DNA of 16,207 nt, taken from contig PASI01000017.1 in NCBI GenBank assembly GCA_002711905.1, positions 6,206-22,412 on the forward strand. The letters are read 5' to 3'. This DNA comes from Thiotrichales bacterium. GTDB taxonomy: Bacteria > Pseudomonadota > Gammaproteobacteria > PS1 > Pseudothioglobaceae. The notes under the pieces are model-generated. The model was not told where the DNA came from and made no database searches. It worked only from the letters and a program-made list of their open reading frames with translations. This document shows, in pieces, positions 1 to 7,442 of this stretch (its first letter is position 1; each line of letters begins with the position of its first letter). Position numbers and translations under genes: made by a program.

Positions 1-234
1 CAAAGATTTGGTTTTTCCTACGAAGGTGTCTTTAGACAGATGACCATAGTTAAAGGAAGGAATAGAGATACAGCTTGGTTTGCAATGATTGATAAAGAAT
101 GGCAGGGAATTGAAAGATGCTTTAATGAGTTTTTATCTGAAATCAATTTTGATAACAATGGTAAACCAAAGGTATCTTTAAGGTCATTAACAAAGCCATT
201 GCTTTATAAGCTGGATAACCTAGATCTATCCTAA
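1..234 (+). CDS. GNAT-family N-acetyltransferase (RimJ/RimL type), C-terminal part
   Basis: An open frame runs from the first base of the window to the stop at 232-234, giving 77 residues with no start, so the 5' part lies outside. The first residues read GFSYEGVFRQ, followed by a KGRNRDTAWFAMIDKEW stretch. This is the usual last portion of RimJ/RimL-like acetyltransferases, where a strand and a conserved F-x-x-E-G-x-x-R motif precede a segment ending in a D-x-x-W motif. Such enzymes move an acetyl group from acetyl-CoA to an amine of a protein or small molecule, but the substrate cannot be told from this fragment. An ATG at 40 is internal and is not the start. A weak hairpin followed by a T run closes the gene. 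Confidence 0.75.
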   Translation, partial: QRFGFSYEGVFRQMTIVKGRNRDTAWFAMIDKEWQGIERCFNEFLSEINFDNNGKPKVSLRSLTKPLLYKLDNLDLS

Positions 235-246
235 AAGTTTTTTTTA
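213..246 (+). terminator. Possible intrinsic terminator of the acetyltransferase gene
   Basis: GGATA at 213-217 can pair with TATCC at 227-231, overlapping the last codons of the acetyltransferase, and T residues fill 238-246. The stem is only five pairs, so this is a weak candidate, but its place directly at the gene end and before the convergent xerD is right. Confidence 0.4.
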
Positions 247-1125
247 CCCTCTCGGGTGATGTTTTTGATGCTGCATTTTTAGTTGCGCATTCTGAATGTG
301 AGTATAGAGCTGGGTGCTTGAAATATCACTATGGCCCAGCATTAATTGTACTGAGCGTAAATCAGCTCCCTTCTGAACAAGGTGAGTGGCAAAAGCGTGT
401 CTCAAAGAGTGGGGTGATATTGGCTTATCAATGCCTGCTGTTGCAGCATAGCCTTTGATGATATAAAAGAAATTTTGTCTCGACATTGCCCTACCTCGAT
501 TTGACAGAAAATAGCTATCACATTGACCATTTTTCAAAAGTAGGAGTCTTGAATTCTTTTCATACTCATCAAGAAAATCAATAGCCACTTCCCCTAATGG
601 TAACATTCTTTCTTTATTTCCTTTTCCATGAACACGTACAAACTCCTCTTTGAGGTTTAAATTGTGAAAGCTTAAGCCAATCAGCTCAGAAACTCTTAGT
701 CCGCAAGAATAAAGAAGTTCAAGCATTGCTCGATCCCTTTGGCCATATATTGAACTTGTATTGGGAGTCTCCATTAACTTTTCAACTTCTTGTATGTTTA
801 AAAAAATAGGTAATTTTTTTTCCAATTTTGGATAATCCATTTGTTCAGTTGGATCATTTGCCAACTTTTGGTTGTCTAACAGATACTGAAAAAATGAGTG
901 CAGACAGGTTAGTATTCGAGACTGAGAAGCAGCGCTAAGATTTGATTTTTTCCTGTAAGAGAAATATTCCTGTACTAATTGTTTATCGACACTGGTAAAT
1001 GGGATTTGATTAAGCCATTTACTAAAAATATTAAGATCAGAGCGATAAGCGCTTAATGTATTTTTACTCGCTCCACTAGTTAGCCAGTAATAATCGATAA
1101 ATTGATCAATGAGGTTATTATTCAT
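244..1125 (-). CDS. xerD: Site-specific tyrosine recombinase XerD
   Basis: XerD works with XerC at the dif site to resolve chromosome dimers, activated by FtsK at the division septum. The protein has the N-terminal SAM-like core-binding domain (about residues 5-90) and the catalytic domain (about 105-290). Numbered from the upstream TTG at 1131, the catalytic set is complete: R146 in GLRVSEL, K170 in GKGNKER, H241 and R244 in HSLRH, H267 in LGHSD and Y276 in LYTH. The C-terminus QHQKHHPRG closely follows the gamma-proteobacterial XerD ending (HHPRA), favouring XerD over XerC. I prefer the ATG at 1125 (MNNNLIDQ, 293 residues) over the in-frame TTG two codons upstream; neither has a strong ribosome site. 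It lies behind rplS on the same strand, but a terminator stands between them. Confidence 0.93.
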   Translation of the reverse strand: MNNNLIDQFIDYYWLTSGASKNTLSAYRSDLNIFSKWLNQIPFTSVDKQLVQEYFSYRKKSNLSAASQSRILTCLHSFFQYLLDNQKLANDPTEQMDYPKLEKKLPIFLNIQEVEKLMETPNTSSIYGQRDRAMLELLYSCGLRVSELIGLSFHNLNLKEEFVRVHGKGNKERMLPLGEVAIDFLDEYEKNSRLLLLKNGQCDSYFLSNRGRAMSRQNFFYIIKGYAATAGIDKPISPHSLRHAFATHLVQKGADLRSVQLMLGHSDISSTQLYTHIQNAQLKMQHQKHHPRG

Positions 1126-1161
1126 TGTCAATCATTCTACTTAAGAATCTATGGATTGGAC

Positions 1162-1189
1162 AAAAAAAATGCCAGTAAAAACTGGCATT
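1162..1189 (-). terminator. Intrinsic terminator of rplS
   Basis: A perfect nine-pair stem (AATGCCAGT at 1168-1176 with ACTGGCATT at 1181-1189) has a four-base loop and, read on the minus strand, is followed by a run of eight T (1169 down to 1162). It lies 16 bases past the rplS stop and separates rplS from xerD. Confidence 0.9.
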
Positions 1190-1204
1190 AATCTATTCAA
1201 TAAA

Positions 1205-1555
1205 TTATTTCTTTTTGAGTTTTTCTTTAATTCTGGCTGCTTTGCCTGTAAGTCCGCGTAAGTAATAAAGTTTGGCTTGACGAACTTTGCCACTTCGCTT
1301 AACTGAAACGCTGTCAATCATTGACGAATGAGTTTGAAAAACTCTCTCAACGCCTTCACCATGTGAGATTTTGCGTACAGTAAAAGCAGAATTTAATCCT
1401 CTATTTTTCTTTGCAATGACGACACCTTCAAAGGCCTGTAATCTTTCGCGAGTCCCTTCACGAACCTTTACCTGAACAACAACTGTATCACCTGGAGAAA
1501 ACTCAGGAATATCAGATCTTAGTTGCTCACTTTCAATTTGATCAATTAAATTCAC
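1205..1555 (-). CDS. rplS: 50S ribosomal protein L19
   Basis: L19 sits at the interface of the two ribosomal subunits. The 116 residues match the family along their whole length: [49 protein letters not shown], and the ending [15 protein letters not shown]. The start is GTG at 1555, supported by AGGTG seven bases upstream and by the usual length. In many proteobacteria this gene is last in rpsP-rimM-trmD-rplS. Here it is first in its own transcript, with a good promoter upstream and a strong terminator downstream, and gltD diverges from it, so the classical operon is broken at this point. Confidence 0.97.
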   Translation of the reverse strand: MNLIDQIESEQLRSDIPEFSPGDTVVVQVKVREGTRERLQAFEGVVIAKKNRGLNSAFTVRKISHGEGVERVFQTHSSMIDSVSVKRSGKVRQAKLYYLRGLTGKAARIKEKLKKK

Positions 1556-1591
1556 GATTGCACCTATTTTGGGTTTCTGAAAAAAGCGCTA

Positions 1592-1620
1592 ATTATACAT
1601 ATTTTTTCTTTCTTACACAA
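1592..1620 (-). promoter_or_regulatory. Sigma70-type promoter of rplS
   Basis: On the minus strand TTGTGT (1620-1615) is followed after exactly 17 bases by TATAAT (1597-1592). Transcription would start near 1585, leaving a leader of about 30 bases before the GTG start at 1555. Confidence 0.7.
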
Positions 1621-1718
1621 GAATCAAAGAGCTATTAAATAGATATTATTGATTTTATTTTTTAAATGTTTTAGTCATAATATGAGATAATCCCTTTCAA
1701 AAAAAATAAAAGCATTAT

Positions 1719-3158
1719 ATGGGAAAAGTAACAGGTTTTTTAGAGTTAGACAGGGAAGTTGAGTCATACCGTGAAGTAGATATACGCATCAATGATTATG
1801 ATGAGATTTTTTCTGGTACTCACAACTTAAACCAACTTCAAGAACAAGGTTCAAGATGTATGGATTGTGGCGTCCCTTTTTGTCAATCGGCAACTGGCTG
1901 TCCTATTGATAACTTAATACCCGAGTGGAACGATCTCGTTTATAACAATGAATGGCAAGAGGCCTTAGAGCGTCTCGAAAAAACCAATAACTTCCCTGAG
2001 TTCACAGGTAGAGTTTGTCCAGCTCCTTGTGAGGGTTCTTGTGTACTGGGTCTTAATAATCCGGCTGTAACAATCAAAAATATCGAATTAGCAATTGTTG
2101 ACAAAGGTTTTGAAGAAGGATGGATTAAGCCTAGACTCATTAAATCCAGATCAGGTAAGAAAGTTGCCGTAGTTGGTTCTGGGCCTGCTGGTCTTGCAGC
2201 TGCTGATGAGCTTAATCAAATGGGCCATTCTGTTCAAGTCTATGAACGAAGTGACCGTATTGGCGGCCTCTTAATGTATGGTATTCCAAATATGAAATTG
2301 GGTAAAGATGTTGTCGATCGACGTGTTGACTTATTAAAGCAAGAGGGTGTCGAGTTTACGACTAACGCTGATGTGGGTAAAGATATTTCAACAGATGAAC
2401 TGCAAGATATTTTTGATGCGGTAATTTTTACTACCGGCGCAACAAAAGCTAGAGACCTTCCAGCTGAAAATAGAGATGCAAAAGGTATTTATCCAGCAAT
2501 GGATTACTTAACTTCAAATACTAAAAGTCTTCTTGATAATGGCATTCCTGATGAAAGTGAACTTTCTGCAAAAGGAAAAAATGTTATTGTTATCGGCGGC
2601 GGTGATACTGGAACAGACTGTATTGGTACTTCATTAAGACAAGGCGCTAAATCAATCATAAACTTTGAGTTAATGAGTCAGCCTCCAGAACAGCGTTCAG
2701 ATTCAAACCCTTGGCCTGAATGGCCAGTTATTTTCCGAGTTGACTATGGCCACGAAGAGTCTAACAAAGTATTTGGAAAAGATCCAAGGCGATATCAGCT
2801 TCTAACCAAAGCATTTATAAAGGATAGTAACGGGCATGTTAAAGGAATTAAAACCACCAATGTTGATTTTGTAGATGGGAAATTAACTGAAGTTGATGGC
2901 ACCGAAAAAACTTGGGATGCTGAGTTGGTGCTTTTATCCATGGGCTTTCTTTCTCCAGAGCACTATCTGAGTGAAGATGCTAATATTGAGCTTGACGAGA
3001 GAGGCAACTACCAATCAAAACATGGAGAGTTTAATACTTCAAGAAATGGGATTTTTTCTGCGGGAGATTGTCGAAGAGGCCAATCCCTGGTTGTATGGGC
3101 AATTAATGAAGGTCGTGGCGTCGCAAATAGTGTAAATGATTTTCTTTTAAATTCTTAA
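1719..3158 (+). CDS. gltD: Glutamate synthase small subunit (GltD), FAD/NADPH iron-sulfur oxidoreductase
   Basis: GltD takes electrons from NADPH through FAD and passes them by iron-sulfur clusters to the large subunit GltB, which makes glutamate from glutamine and 2-oxoglutarate. The 479 residues are of normal GltD length. Near the N-terminus are cysteines C47, C50, C55 and C61, then [10 protein letters not shown], for two 4Fe-4S clusters. The FAD fold GSGPAG lies at about 152-157, the NADPH fold GGGDTG at about 292-297, and the closing [20 protein letters not shown] motif near the end. Its start MGKVTGFLE is the usual GltD start. No GltB gene is visible beside it. Instead dsrC follows after 16 bases, the place where a DsrL might be expected. 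DsrL shares this fold but is about 650 residues with an extra C-terminal ferredoxin-like part, which is absent here. No good ribosome site precedes the ATG. Confidence 0.9.
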   Translation: MGKVTGFLELDREVESYREVDIRINDYDEIFSGTHNLNQLQEQGSRCMDCGVPFCQSATGCPIDNLIPEWNDLVYNNEWQEALERLEKTNNFPEFTGRVCPAPCEGSCVLGLNNPAVTIKNIELAIVDKGFEEGWIKPRLIKSRSGKKVAVVGSGPAGLAAADELNQMGHSVQVYERSDRIGGLLMYGIPNMKLGKDVVDRRVDLLKQEGVEFTTNADVGKDISTDELQDIFDAVIFTTGATKARDLPAENRDAKGIYPAMDYLTSNTKSLLDNGIPDESELSAKGKNVIVIGGGDTGTDCIGTSLRQGAKSIINFELMSQPPEQRSDSNPWPEWPVIFRVDYGHEESNKVFGKDPRRYQLLTKAFIKDSNGHVKGIKTTNVDFVDGKLTEVDGTEKTWDAELVLLSMGFLSPEHYLSEDANIELDERGNYQSKHGEFNTSRNGIFSAGDCRRGQSLVVWAINEGRGVANSVNDFLLNS

Positions 3159-3174
3159 AGGTTCAAGAGTAGTT

Positions 3175-3498
3175 ATGGCTGAAATATTAGGTGCTGAAGT
3201 AGACGAAGAAGGTTATTTGCTTAAGGAGTCAGACTGGACACCTGAGATAGCGAAATCTATGTCAGAAGAGGACGGTATAGAGCTCTCACTAGAGCACTGG
3301 GAGGTTATTAATTTTCTTCAGGAGTATTATAAGGAGTATGAATTTGCTCCTGCTGTTAGAGTTCTTACCAAAGCTATTGCAAAAAAACTGGGAAATGATA
3401 AAGGTAATTCACGTTACCTATACTCACTTTTTCCATATGGTCCCGCAAAACAAGGTTGTCGATTCGCCGGTCTGCCAAAACCAACTGGCTGCGTTTGA
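3175..3498 (+). CDS. dsrC: Sulfur-carrier protein DsrC
   Basis: DsrC is a small cytoplasmic sulfur carrier of dissimilatory sulfur metabolism; its trisulfide or disulfide form is handled by DsrAB and DsrMK. The 107 residues end GCRFAGLPKPTGCV, with cysteines at 95 and 106 spaced C-x10-C and the second in the penultimate position. Both are present, which separates true DsrC from TusE, where only the last is kept. The core KGNSRYLYSLFPYGPAKQ is the family signature. It starts 16 bases after gltD and precedes dsrM and dsrK, so it is probably cotranscribed with them. In purple and SUP05-type sulfur oxidisers DsrC works in the oxidative direction; I infer the same here from the lineage, not from this sequence. 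Confidence 0.95.
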   Translation: MAEILGAEVDEEGYLLKESDWTPEIAKSMSEEDGIELSLEHWEVINFLQEYYKEYEFAPAVRVLTKAIAKKLGNDKGNSRYLYSLFPYGPAKQGCRFAGLPKPTGCV

Positions 3499-3502
3499 GT
3501 AA

Positions 3503-3538
3503 AACTTGGCGGCTATAAGTGGCAGCGACTTCCAATTT
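3503..3538 (+). other. Possible RNA hairpin in the dsrC-dsrM spacer
   Basis: In the 60-base spacer TTGG (3506-3509) can pair with CCAA (3532-3535) and AAGT (3517-3520) with the adjoining ACTT (3528-3531), giving eight stacked pairs with a seven-base bulge and a seven-base loop, followed by four T. It may end part of the transcripts or protect the dsrC end, which would fit the high demand for DsrC elsewhere. The support is weak. Confidence 0.25.
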
Positions 3539-3558
3539 TGCATAAGAGGTAAAGTCAT

Positions 3559-4332
3559 ATGTCGTTGATAAGTATTTTTTTTACATTCTTTTTTTACATC
3601 TCTGTACTTATTTTTATAATAGGAGTTTCTTATAAGTTAGTTCAGTATTGGAATACTCCTGCCCCTCTTAAAATACCAATTGCACCAGCTTCTTTAAATA
3701 CATCTGGAGTCTTAATAAGATACTTTAGAGAGATTTTTTTATTTTCAAGTCTTTACAAATCAAGCAAATGGACTTGGCTTTTTGGATGGAGCTTTCACCT
3801 AGCACTTGCCCTTCTTTTTTTTCGCCATTTACCCTATTTTTGGCCGGGTGAGGTTCCTCTGATACTTTATAAAACTGAAGTGCTTAAATATTCGTCATAC
3901 CTGCTCTTTTTTGGCCTGGTTGGTTTATTGATTCGAAGGATATTTGTTGACAGGGTCAGGTATATTTCCTCTCCTTCTGACTACCTCATGCTTTTACTTT
4001 TAATCTTTATTGCCTCTACTGGGATGTTAATGACTTTTGGTAATAACCATCCAAATATGCTATTAGTAACCAATTTTGCAAGTGGTTTAATTACTTTTCA
4101 GTGGTCTGAGCTGCCAAAAGAAGTGATTTTTTTGGCACATATTTTTCCTGTCTTTTTTCTCATCGCAATTTTCCCTATATCTAAATTGCTTCATGCCCCA
4201 GGAATATTTTTTTCACCCACATTCAATCAGGTGGATAATGCTCGGAAAAAAAGACACATATCAGATTGGGCGTTAAATAAGGAAGAGGGCTCAAAAATAG
4301 ATTTAGAAAATAATGATAATGAGAAATATTGA
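3559..4332 (+). CDS. dsrM: DsrM, di-heme cytochrome b membrane subunit of the DsrMK complex
   Basis: DsrM is the NarI-like membrane subunit that connects the quinone pool to DsrK. The 257 residues show about five hydrophobic segments (roughly 3-26, 71-90, 110-127, 141-160, 187-208) and a polar, acidic C-terminal tail. The likely heme b ligands are H80, H90, H194 and H212. Their spacings of 10 and 18 are the same as in NarI (H56/H66 and H187/H205), which strongly supports a di-heme protein. The start ATG at 3559 has AGAGGT eight bases upstream. Its stop lies within five bases of the dsrK start. The neighbours dsrC and dsrK decide the name, since NarI-like subunits serve several complexes. Confidence 0.88.
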   Translation: MSLISIFFTFFFYISVLIFIIGVSYKLVQYWNTPAPLKIPIAPASLNTSGVLIRYFREIFLFSSLYKSSKWTWLFGWSFHLALALLFFRHLPYFWPGEVPLILYKTEVLKYSSYLLFFGLVGLLIRRIFVDRVRYISSPSDYLMLLLLIFIASTGMLMTFGNNHPNMLLVTNFASGLITFQWSELPKEVIFLAHIFPVFFLIAIFPISKLLHAPGIFFSPTFNQVDNARKKRHISDWALNKEEGSKIDLENNDNEKY

Positions 4333-4334
4333 TT

Positions 4335-5873
4335 ATGGCTAACGATAATCCAATAAAGCTCCCCACATACCTTGAGGTACCAGCTATTAAGAAAAACGCA
4401 ATGGCAGGTAATGGGCCATTTAAGGCAAGTGAAGACATTCAGAATAGCTTGGGTTTTCCTGGAGAAAAGGTAGACAATTGGCAACAAGTGGCAATTGATA
4501 AAATGGCTGAAACTAAGTCTAAATATCGATCAGTCCAAGTCTTTTTAGATGCCTGTGTGAAGTGTGGGGCTTGCACAGACAAGTGTCACTATTACCTAGG
4601 GACTGCAGATCCAAAAAATATGCCTGTTGCCAGGCAAGATCTTTTTCGAAGTGTCTATAGAAGGCATTTTACATTTGCGGGTAAGTATTTTCCAAGGTTA
4701 GTTGGTGCTAAAGATCTTGATGAAAATATGCTTGATGACTGGTACAACTACTTTCATCAATGTTCACAGTGTCGAAGATGTGCCGTCTACTGTCCTTATG
4801 GAATAGACACTGCTGAAATTTCTATGGCCGCTCGTGAAGTTATGAATGTTATTGGAGTTGGTCAAAAATACCCTAATCAAATTTTAGGAAAAGTTAAAAA
4901 GATAGGAAATAATCTTGGAATGCCTGAGCCAGCTTTAAAAGACACCCTGGAAGATCTTGAGGATGAGATAAAAGACGAGACTGGAGTAGATGTTAAACTT
5001 CCCTTAGATGTTAAAGATTCTGAAGTTTTAATGGTCACCCCTTCAGCAGATTTCTTTGCTGAGCCTCATATCGATGGACTTATTGGTTATGCCAAGGTAT
5101 TTCACGAGAGTGGTGTGACCTGGACATTAAGTTCGTACGCTTCAGAGGCTGCAAACTTTGGTATGTTTATTGGGAATTATGATGTAATGAGGCAAGGCGC
5201 TTTAAGGATTCGTAAAGCAGCGATTGATTTAAATGTAAGACGCGTAATAGTTGGAGAGTGTGGACATGCATGGCGTGTTGCCTATAGCTTTTGGAACACC
5301 CTTACCGGTATTGGGAGTGGGGGAAGTGACGAGTACTCATTAAGACTTCAAAAGCAACTTGATAGTAATTATCCACAGCCTCAACACATGATTGAGTTTA
5401 CTTATGACTTAATTCAAAATAACCAACTATCCTTTGATAAATCAAAAAATGATCATCGTATAGTCACCTTTCATGATTCCTGTAATGTGGCTCGTGGAAG
5501 TAATATGGGTGATATTAAAAATGGTCAATTTATATTGCCAAGAGAAGTCATTAAGGCAGCATGTGATAATTTTGTAGAGATGCCTAAGAATACTATCAAA
5601 TCTTCAACTTTTTGTTGTGGCGGCGGCGGAGGTCTTCTGACTGATGATCTTATAGACCTAAGAATAAAAGGGGCGAAGCCCAGAATGCATGCCTTGAAAA
5701 AAACGGAGCAAGAGAGCGGTGTTAATACACTTGCTGCAATCTGTGCTATCTGTAAATCACAGTTTTCGAAGGTACTTCCTAACTATGACTTTGACCCATA
5801 CATGATTGTGAGCGTTCATCAGCTGGTTAGTGACGCTATTGTCTTAAAAGAAAGTTCAGATGATGAAGTCTAG
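4335..5873 (+). CDS. dsrK: DsrK, iron-sulfur catalytic subunit of the DsrMK complex
   Basis: DsrK is related to heterodisulfide reductase HdrD and acts on the disulfide or trisulfide of DsrC, exchanging electrons with DsrM. From the ATG at 4335 it has 512 residues. Two 4Fe-4S motifs of the form CxxCxxCxxxC lie at C74/C77/C80/C84 and C143/C146/C149/C153. The C-terminal half has CCG-type cysteines: C309 in GECGHAW, C383 in HDSCN, C427-C428 in the CCGGGGG stretch, then C470 and C473. The last group is the expected ligand set for the special non-cubane type cluster. A TTG at 4329, inside the end of dsrM, opens the same frame but is less likely. The gene ends four bases from the convergent amidase, so no dsrL, dsrJ, dsrO or dsrP follows. 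Confidence 0.93.
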   Translation: MANDNPIKLPTYLEVPAIKKNAMAGNGPFKASEDIQNSLGFPGEKVDNWQQVAIDKMAETKSKYRSVQVFLDACVKCGACTDKCHYYLGTADPKNMPVARQDLFRSVYRRHFTFAGKYFPRLVGAKDLDENMLDDWYNYFHQCSQCRRCAVYCPYGIDTAEISMAAREVMNVIGVGQKYPNQILGKVKKIGNNLGMPEPALKDTLEDLEDEIKDETGVDVKLPLDVKDSEVLMVTPSADFFAEPHIDGLIGYAKVFHESGVTWTLSSYASEAANFGMFIGNYDVMRQGALRIRKAAIDLNVRRVIVGECGHAWRVAYSFWNTLTGIGSGGSDEYSLRLQKQLDSNYPQPQHMIEFTYDLIQNNQLSFDKSKNDHRIVTFHDSCNVARGSNMGDIKNGQFILPREVIKAACDNFVEMPKNTIKSSTFCCGGGGGLLTDDLIDLRIKGAKPRMHALKKTEQESGVNTLAAICAICKSQFSKVLPNYDFDPYMIVSVHQLVSDAIVLKESSDDEV

Positions 5874-5877
5874 ATTT

Positions 5878-6999
5878 TTATAAATTACTGTAGTATTTCA
5901 AAATACCTTGATAAATTGACTGTGCAATTTTAGTTTGCTGCTTGCGGTTGGTTAGTCGCTTTTCTTGAGTAGGGTTAGATATAAAGGCAGTCTCGACCAA
6001 TACAGATGGAATAGAAGGGGACTTAAGTACAACAAAGTTAGCTTTCTGAGGAACTTTTTTATGAATAGGGCCAATTTTTTCAAGTTGATTTATTATTTCA
6101 TTTGCAAGTTTAAATGATTGCATGTCGCGATCCTTTCTTGAAAAATCGGTCAAAATATTTTTAAGAAATTGATCGCTATCAATGACTGATTCGACTCCAC
6201 CAAACTGGTCTACTACGTTTTGAGATGACTCCAGCTGCTTTGCTAATTTACTTTTATTCCCTTTTTCACTCAAGGTATAAACAGAGGCACCTTTAGCAAC
6301 AGAGCTTTCAACAGCATCCGCATGAATAGAAATAAACATAGTTGCTCTTTCTTTTTGGGCAATTGTTATTCTTTTAGTTAGTGGAACATAATAATCACCA
6401 CTTCTTGTCAATACTGCTTTCAAATCCTTATTTTTATTGATTATTGATACCAGTTTTTTAGCAATAGCAAGGTTAACATCTTTCTCTTTAGATTTATTTT
6501 TTCCGATTGCTCCTGAATCTTCACCGCCATGACCCGCATCAACTAAAATAATTTTTTGATTTTTATCAGGTTTGACTGCTATAGGCTTAGTAATTTTAGT
6601 TGTTGATTTGAGTTCTAAATCGACTATGTCTACTACCAATCGGTGGAATTTGTATTTTGCATTTGGCTTTAAGGTGAAATGTTTAGTGGTAAATTTATTA
6701 TTAATATGAACAATTAATTTAATAGTCTCTTTGTCACGTTTGATTCTGACTTTCTGTATACGACCATCCCTAAAAAAGATATTAGAAAAAGTTTCAGATA
6801 AGACTTCTGCGTCATCAAAGCTGATAACGACGTAATCATCAAAACTTTTTATATTAAAAAGAGTGTCCTCTTCTTTATCAATGACGATTCGAGTATGGTC
6901 TGGAGCAGACCAATACCTAAAATCATAAAGCGTGGTTTTATCTTCTGCGAATGAGAATGTAGTAAAAATAGCAAAAAAAATACTTATCCAACAGCGCAT
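5878..6999 (-). CDS. amiC: Periplasmic N-acetylmuramoyl-L-alanine amidase (AmiC/AmiB type) with AMIN domain
   Basis: The enzyme cuts the bond between N-acetylmuramic acid and L-alanine in peptidoglycan, mainly to separate daughter cells. A Sec signal peptide covers about residues 1-18, ending FSFA before ED. An AMIN domain (about 22-130) would target it to the septum. The Amidase_3 domain (about 148-370) has the zinc ligands H157 in DAGHGGEDSGA, E172 and H226 in FISIHAD, and the catalytic E336 in LVETAFISN. There is no C-terminal LysM domain, so it resembles AmiC more than AmiB; the order after tsaE matches the E. coli tsaE-amiB arrangement, so either symbol could be used. Its start overlaps the end of tsaE by 16 bases, which implies translational coupling. 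Confidence 0.9.
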   Translation of the reverse strand: MRCWISIFFAIFTTFSFAEDKTTLYDFRYWSAPDHTRIVIDKEEDTLFNIKSFDDYVVISFDDAEVLSETFSNIFFRDGRIQKVRIKRDKETIKLIVHINNKFTTKHFTLKPNAKYKFHRLVVDIVDLELKSTTKITKPIAVKPDKNQKIILVDAGHGGEDSGAIGKNKSKEKDVNLAIAKKLVSIINKNKDLKAVLTRSGDYYVPLTKRITIAQKERATMFISIHADAVESSVAKGASVYTLSEKGNKSKLAKQLESSQNVVDQFGGVESVIDSDQFLKNILTDFSRKDRDMQSFKLANEIINQLEKIGPIHKKVPQKANFVVLKSPSIPSVLVETAFISNPTQEKRLTNRKQQTKIAQSIYQGILKYYSNL

Positions 7000-7442
7000 T
7001 CTTTAATAGATTTTCCTAAATCAGTTTGAAATGTTATTTTGACCTTTCTTGTCTCTCCATTACCACTTAGTTTGATTGAAATATCTGCTTTTTCTAGCGC
7101 ACCTTTTCCTAACTCTGGCCATTCAATTAACTGAAGACTCTTAGGCTTAAGATATTCACGTATTCCGATATACTCTAATTCTTCTGGGTCCGTCAATCGG
7201 TAACAATCAAAGTGATGAATATCAATATTTTCATTTTGATAAGTTTCAACCAGAGTATAGGTCGGGCTTTTTACCCTGACGAATCCAAAGTACTTAATAA
7301 AGTTTTGAGCTAAAGTGGTTTTTCCTGCACCCAGATCACCGATCAAATATATTACACAGGGGCATTGAAGCTTAGAGCAACACTGGGCAAGTTTCTCACC
7401 AAGCTCCTTTGTGTCATCGAGGTTTTTTAATATTAAATCCAA
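6984..7442 (-). CDS. tsaE: tRNA threonylcarbamoyladenosine biosynthesis ATPase TsaE
   Basis: TsaE is the ATPase that resets the TsaD-TsaB complex during t6A37 modification of tRNAs reading ANN codons. The 152 residues carry the Walker A motif GDLGAGKTT at 35-43, the SPTYTLVETY segment at 59-68 and HHFDCYRLTDPEELEYIGI, all typical of the family, then LIEWPELG. The start is TTG at 7442 inside the end of the exchanger gene (10-base overlap). No ATG lies before the conserved region, and the TTG gives the normal family N-terminus, so coupling rather than a ribosome site probably drives initiation. Four cysteines at 21, 22, 27 and 29 lie just before the nucleotide-binding loop. This is not a family feature that I recognise. 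Confidence 0.95.
   Translation of the reverse strand: MDLILKNLDDTKELGEKLAQCCSKLQCPCVIYLIGDLGAGKTTLAQNFIKYFGFVRVKSPTYTLVETYQNENIDIHHFDCYRLTDPEELEYIGIREYLKPKSLQLIEWPELGKGALEKADISIKLSGNGETRKVKITFQTDLGKSIKECAVG

Noticed and set aside
244..1125. Phage or integron integrase, hence a mobile element
   Set aside because: The ending HHPRG and full alignment pattern are those of chromosomal XerD; no att repeats or phage genes are near.
1719..3158. Calling the gene before dsrC a DsrL
   Set aside because: It has GltD length and the GltD N-terminus, and lacks the C-terminal ferredoxin-like extension of DsrL.
3175..3498. TusE instead of DsrC
   Set aside because: Both C-terminal cysteines (95 and 106) are present, and dsrM and dsrK follow.
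4227..4487. Minus-strand open frames of 71 and 86 codons across the dsrM-dsrK joint
   Set aside because: They overlap two well-supported genes on the other strand and show no family motif or ribosome site.
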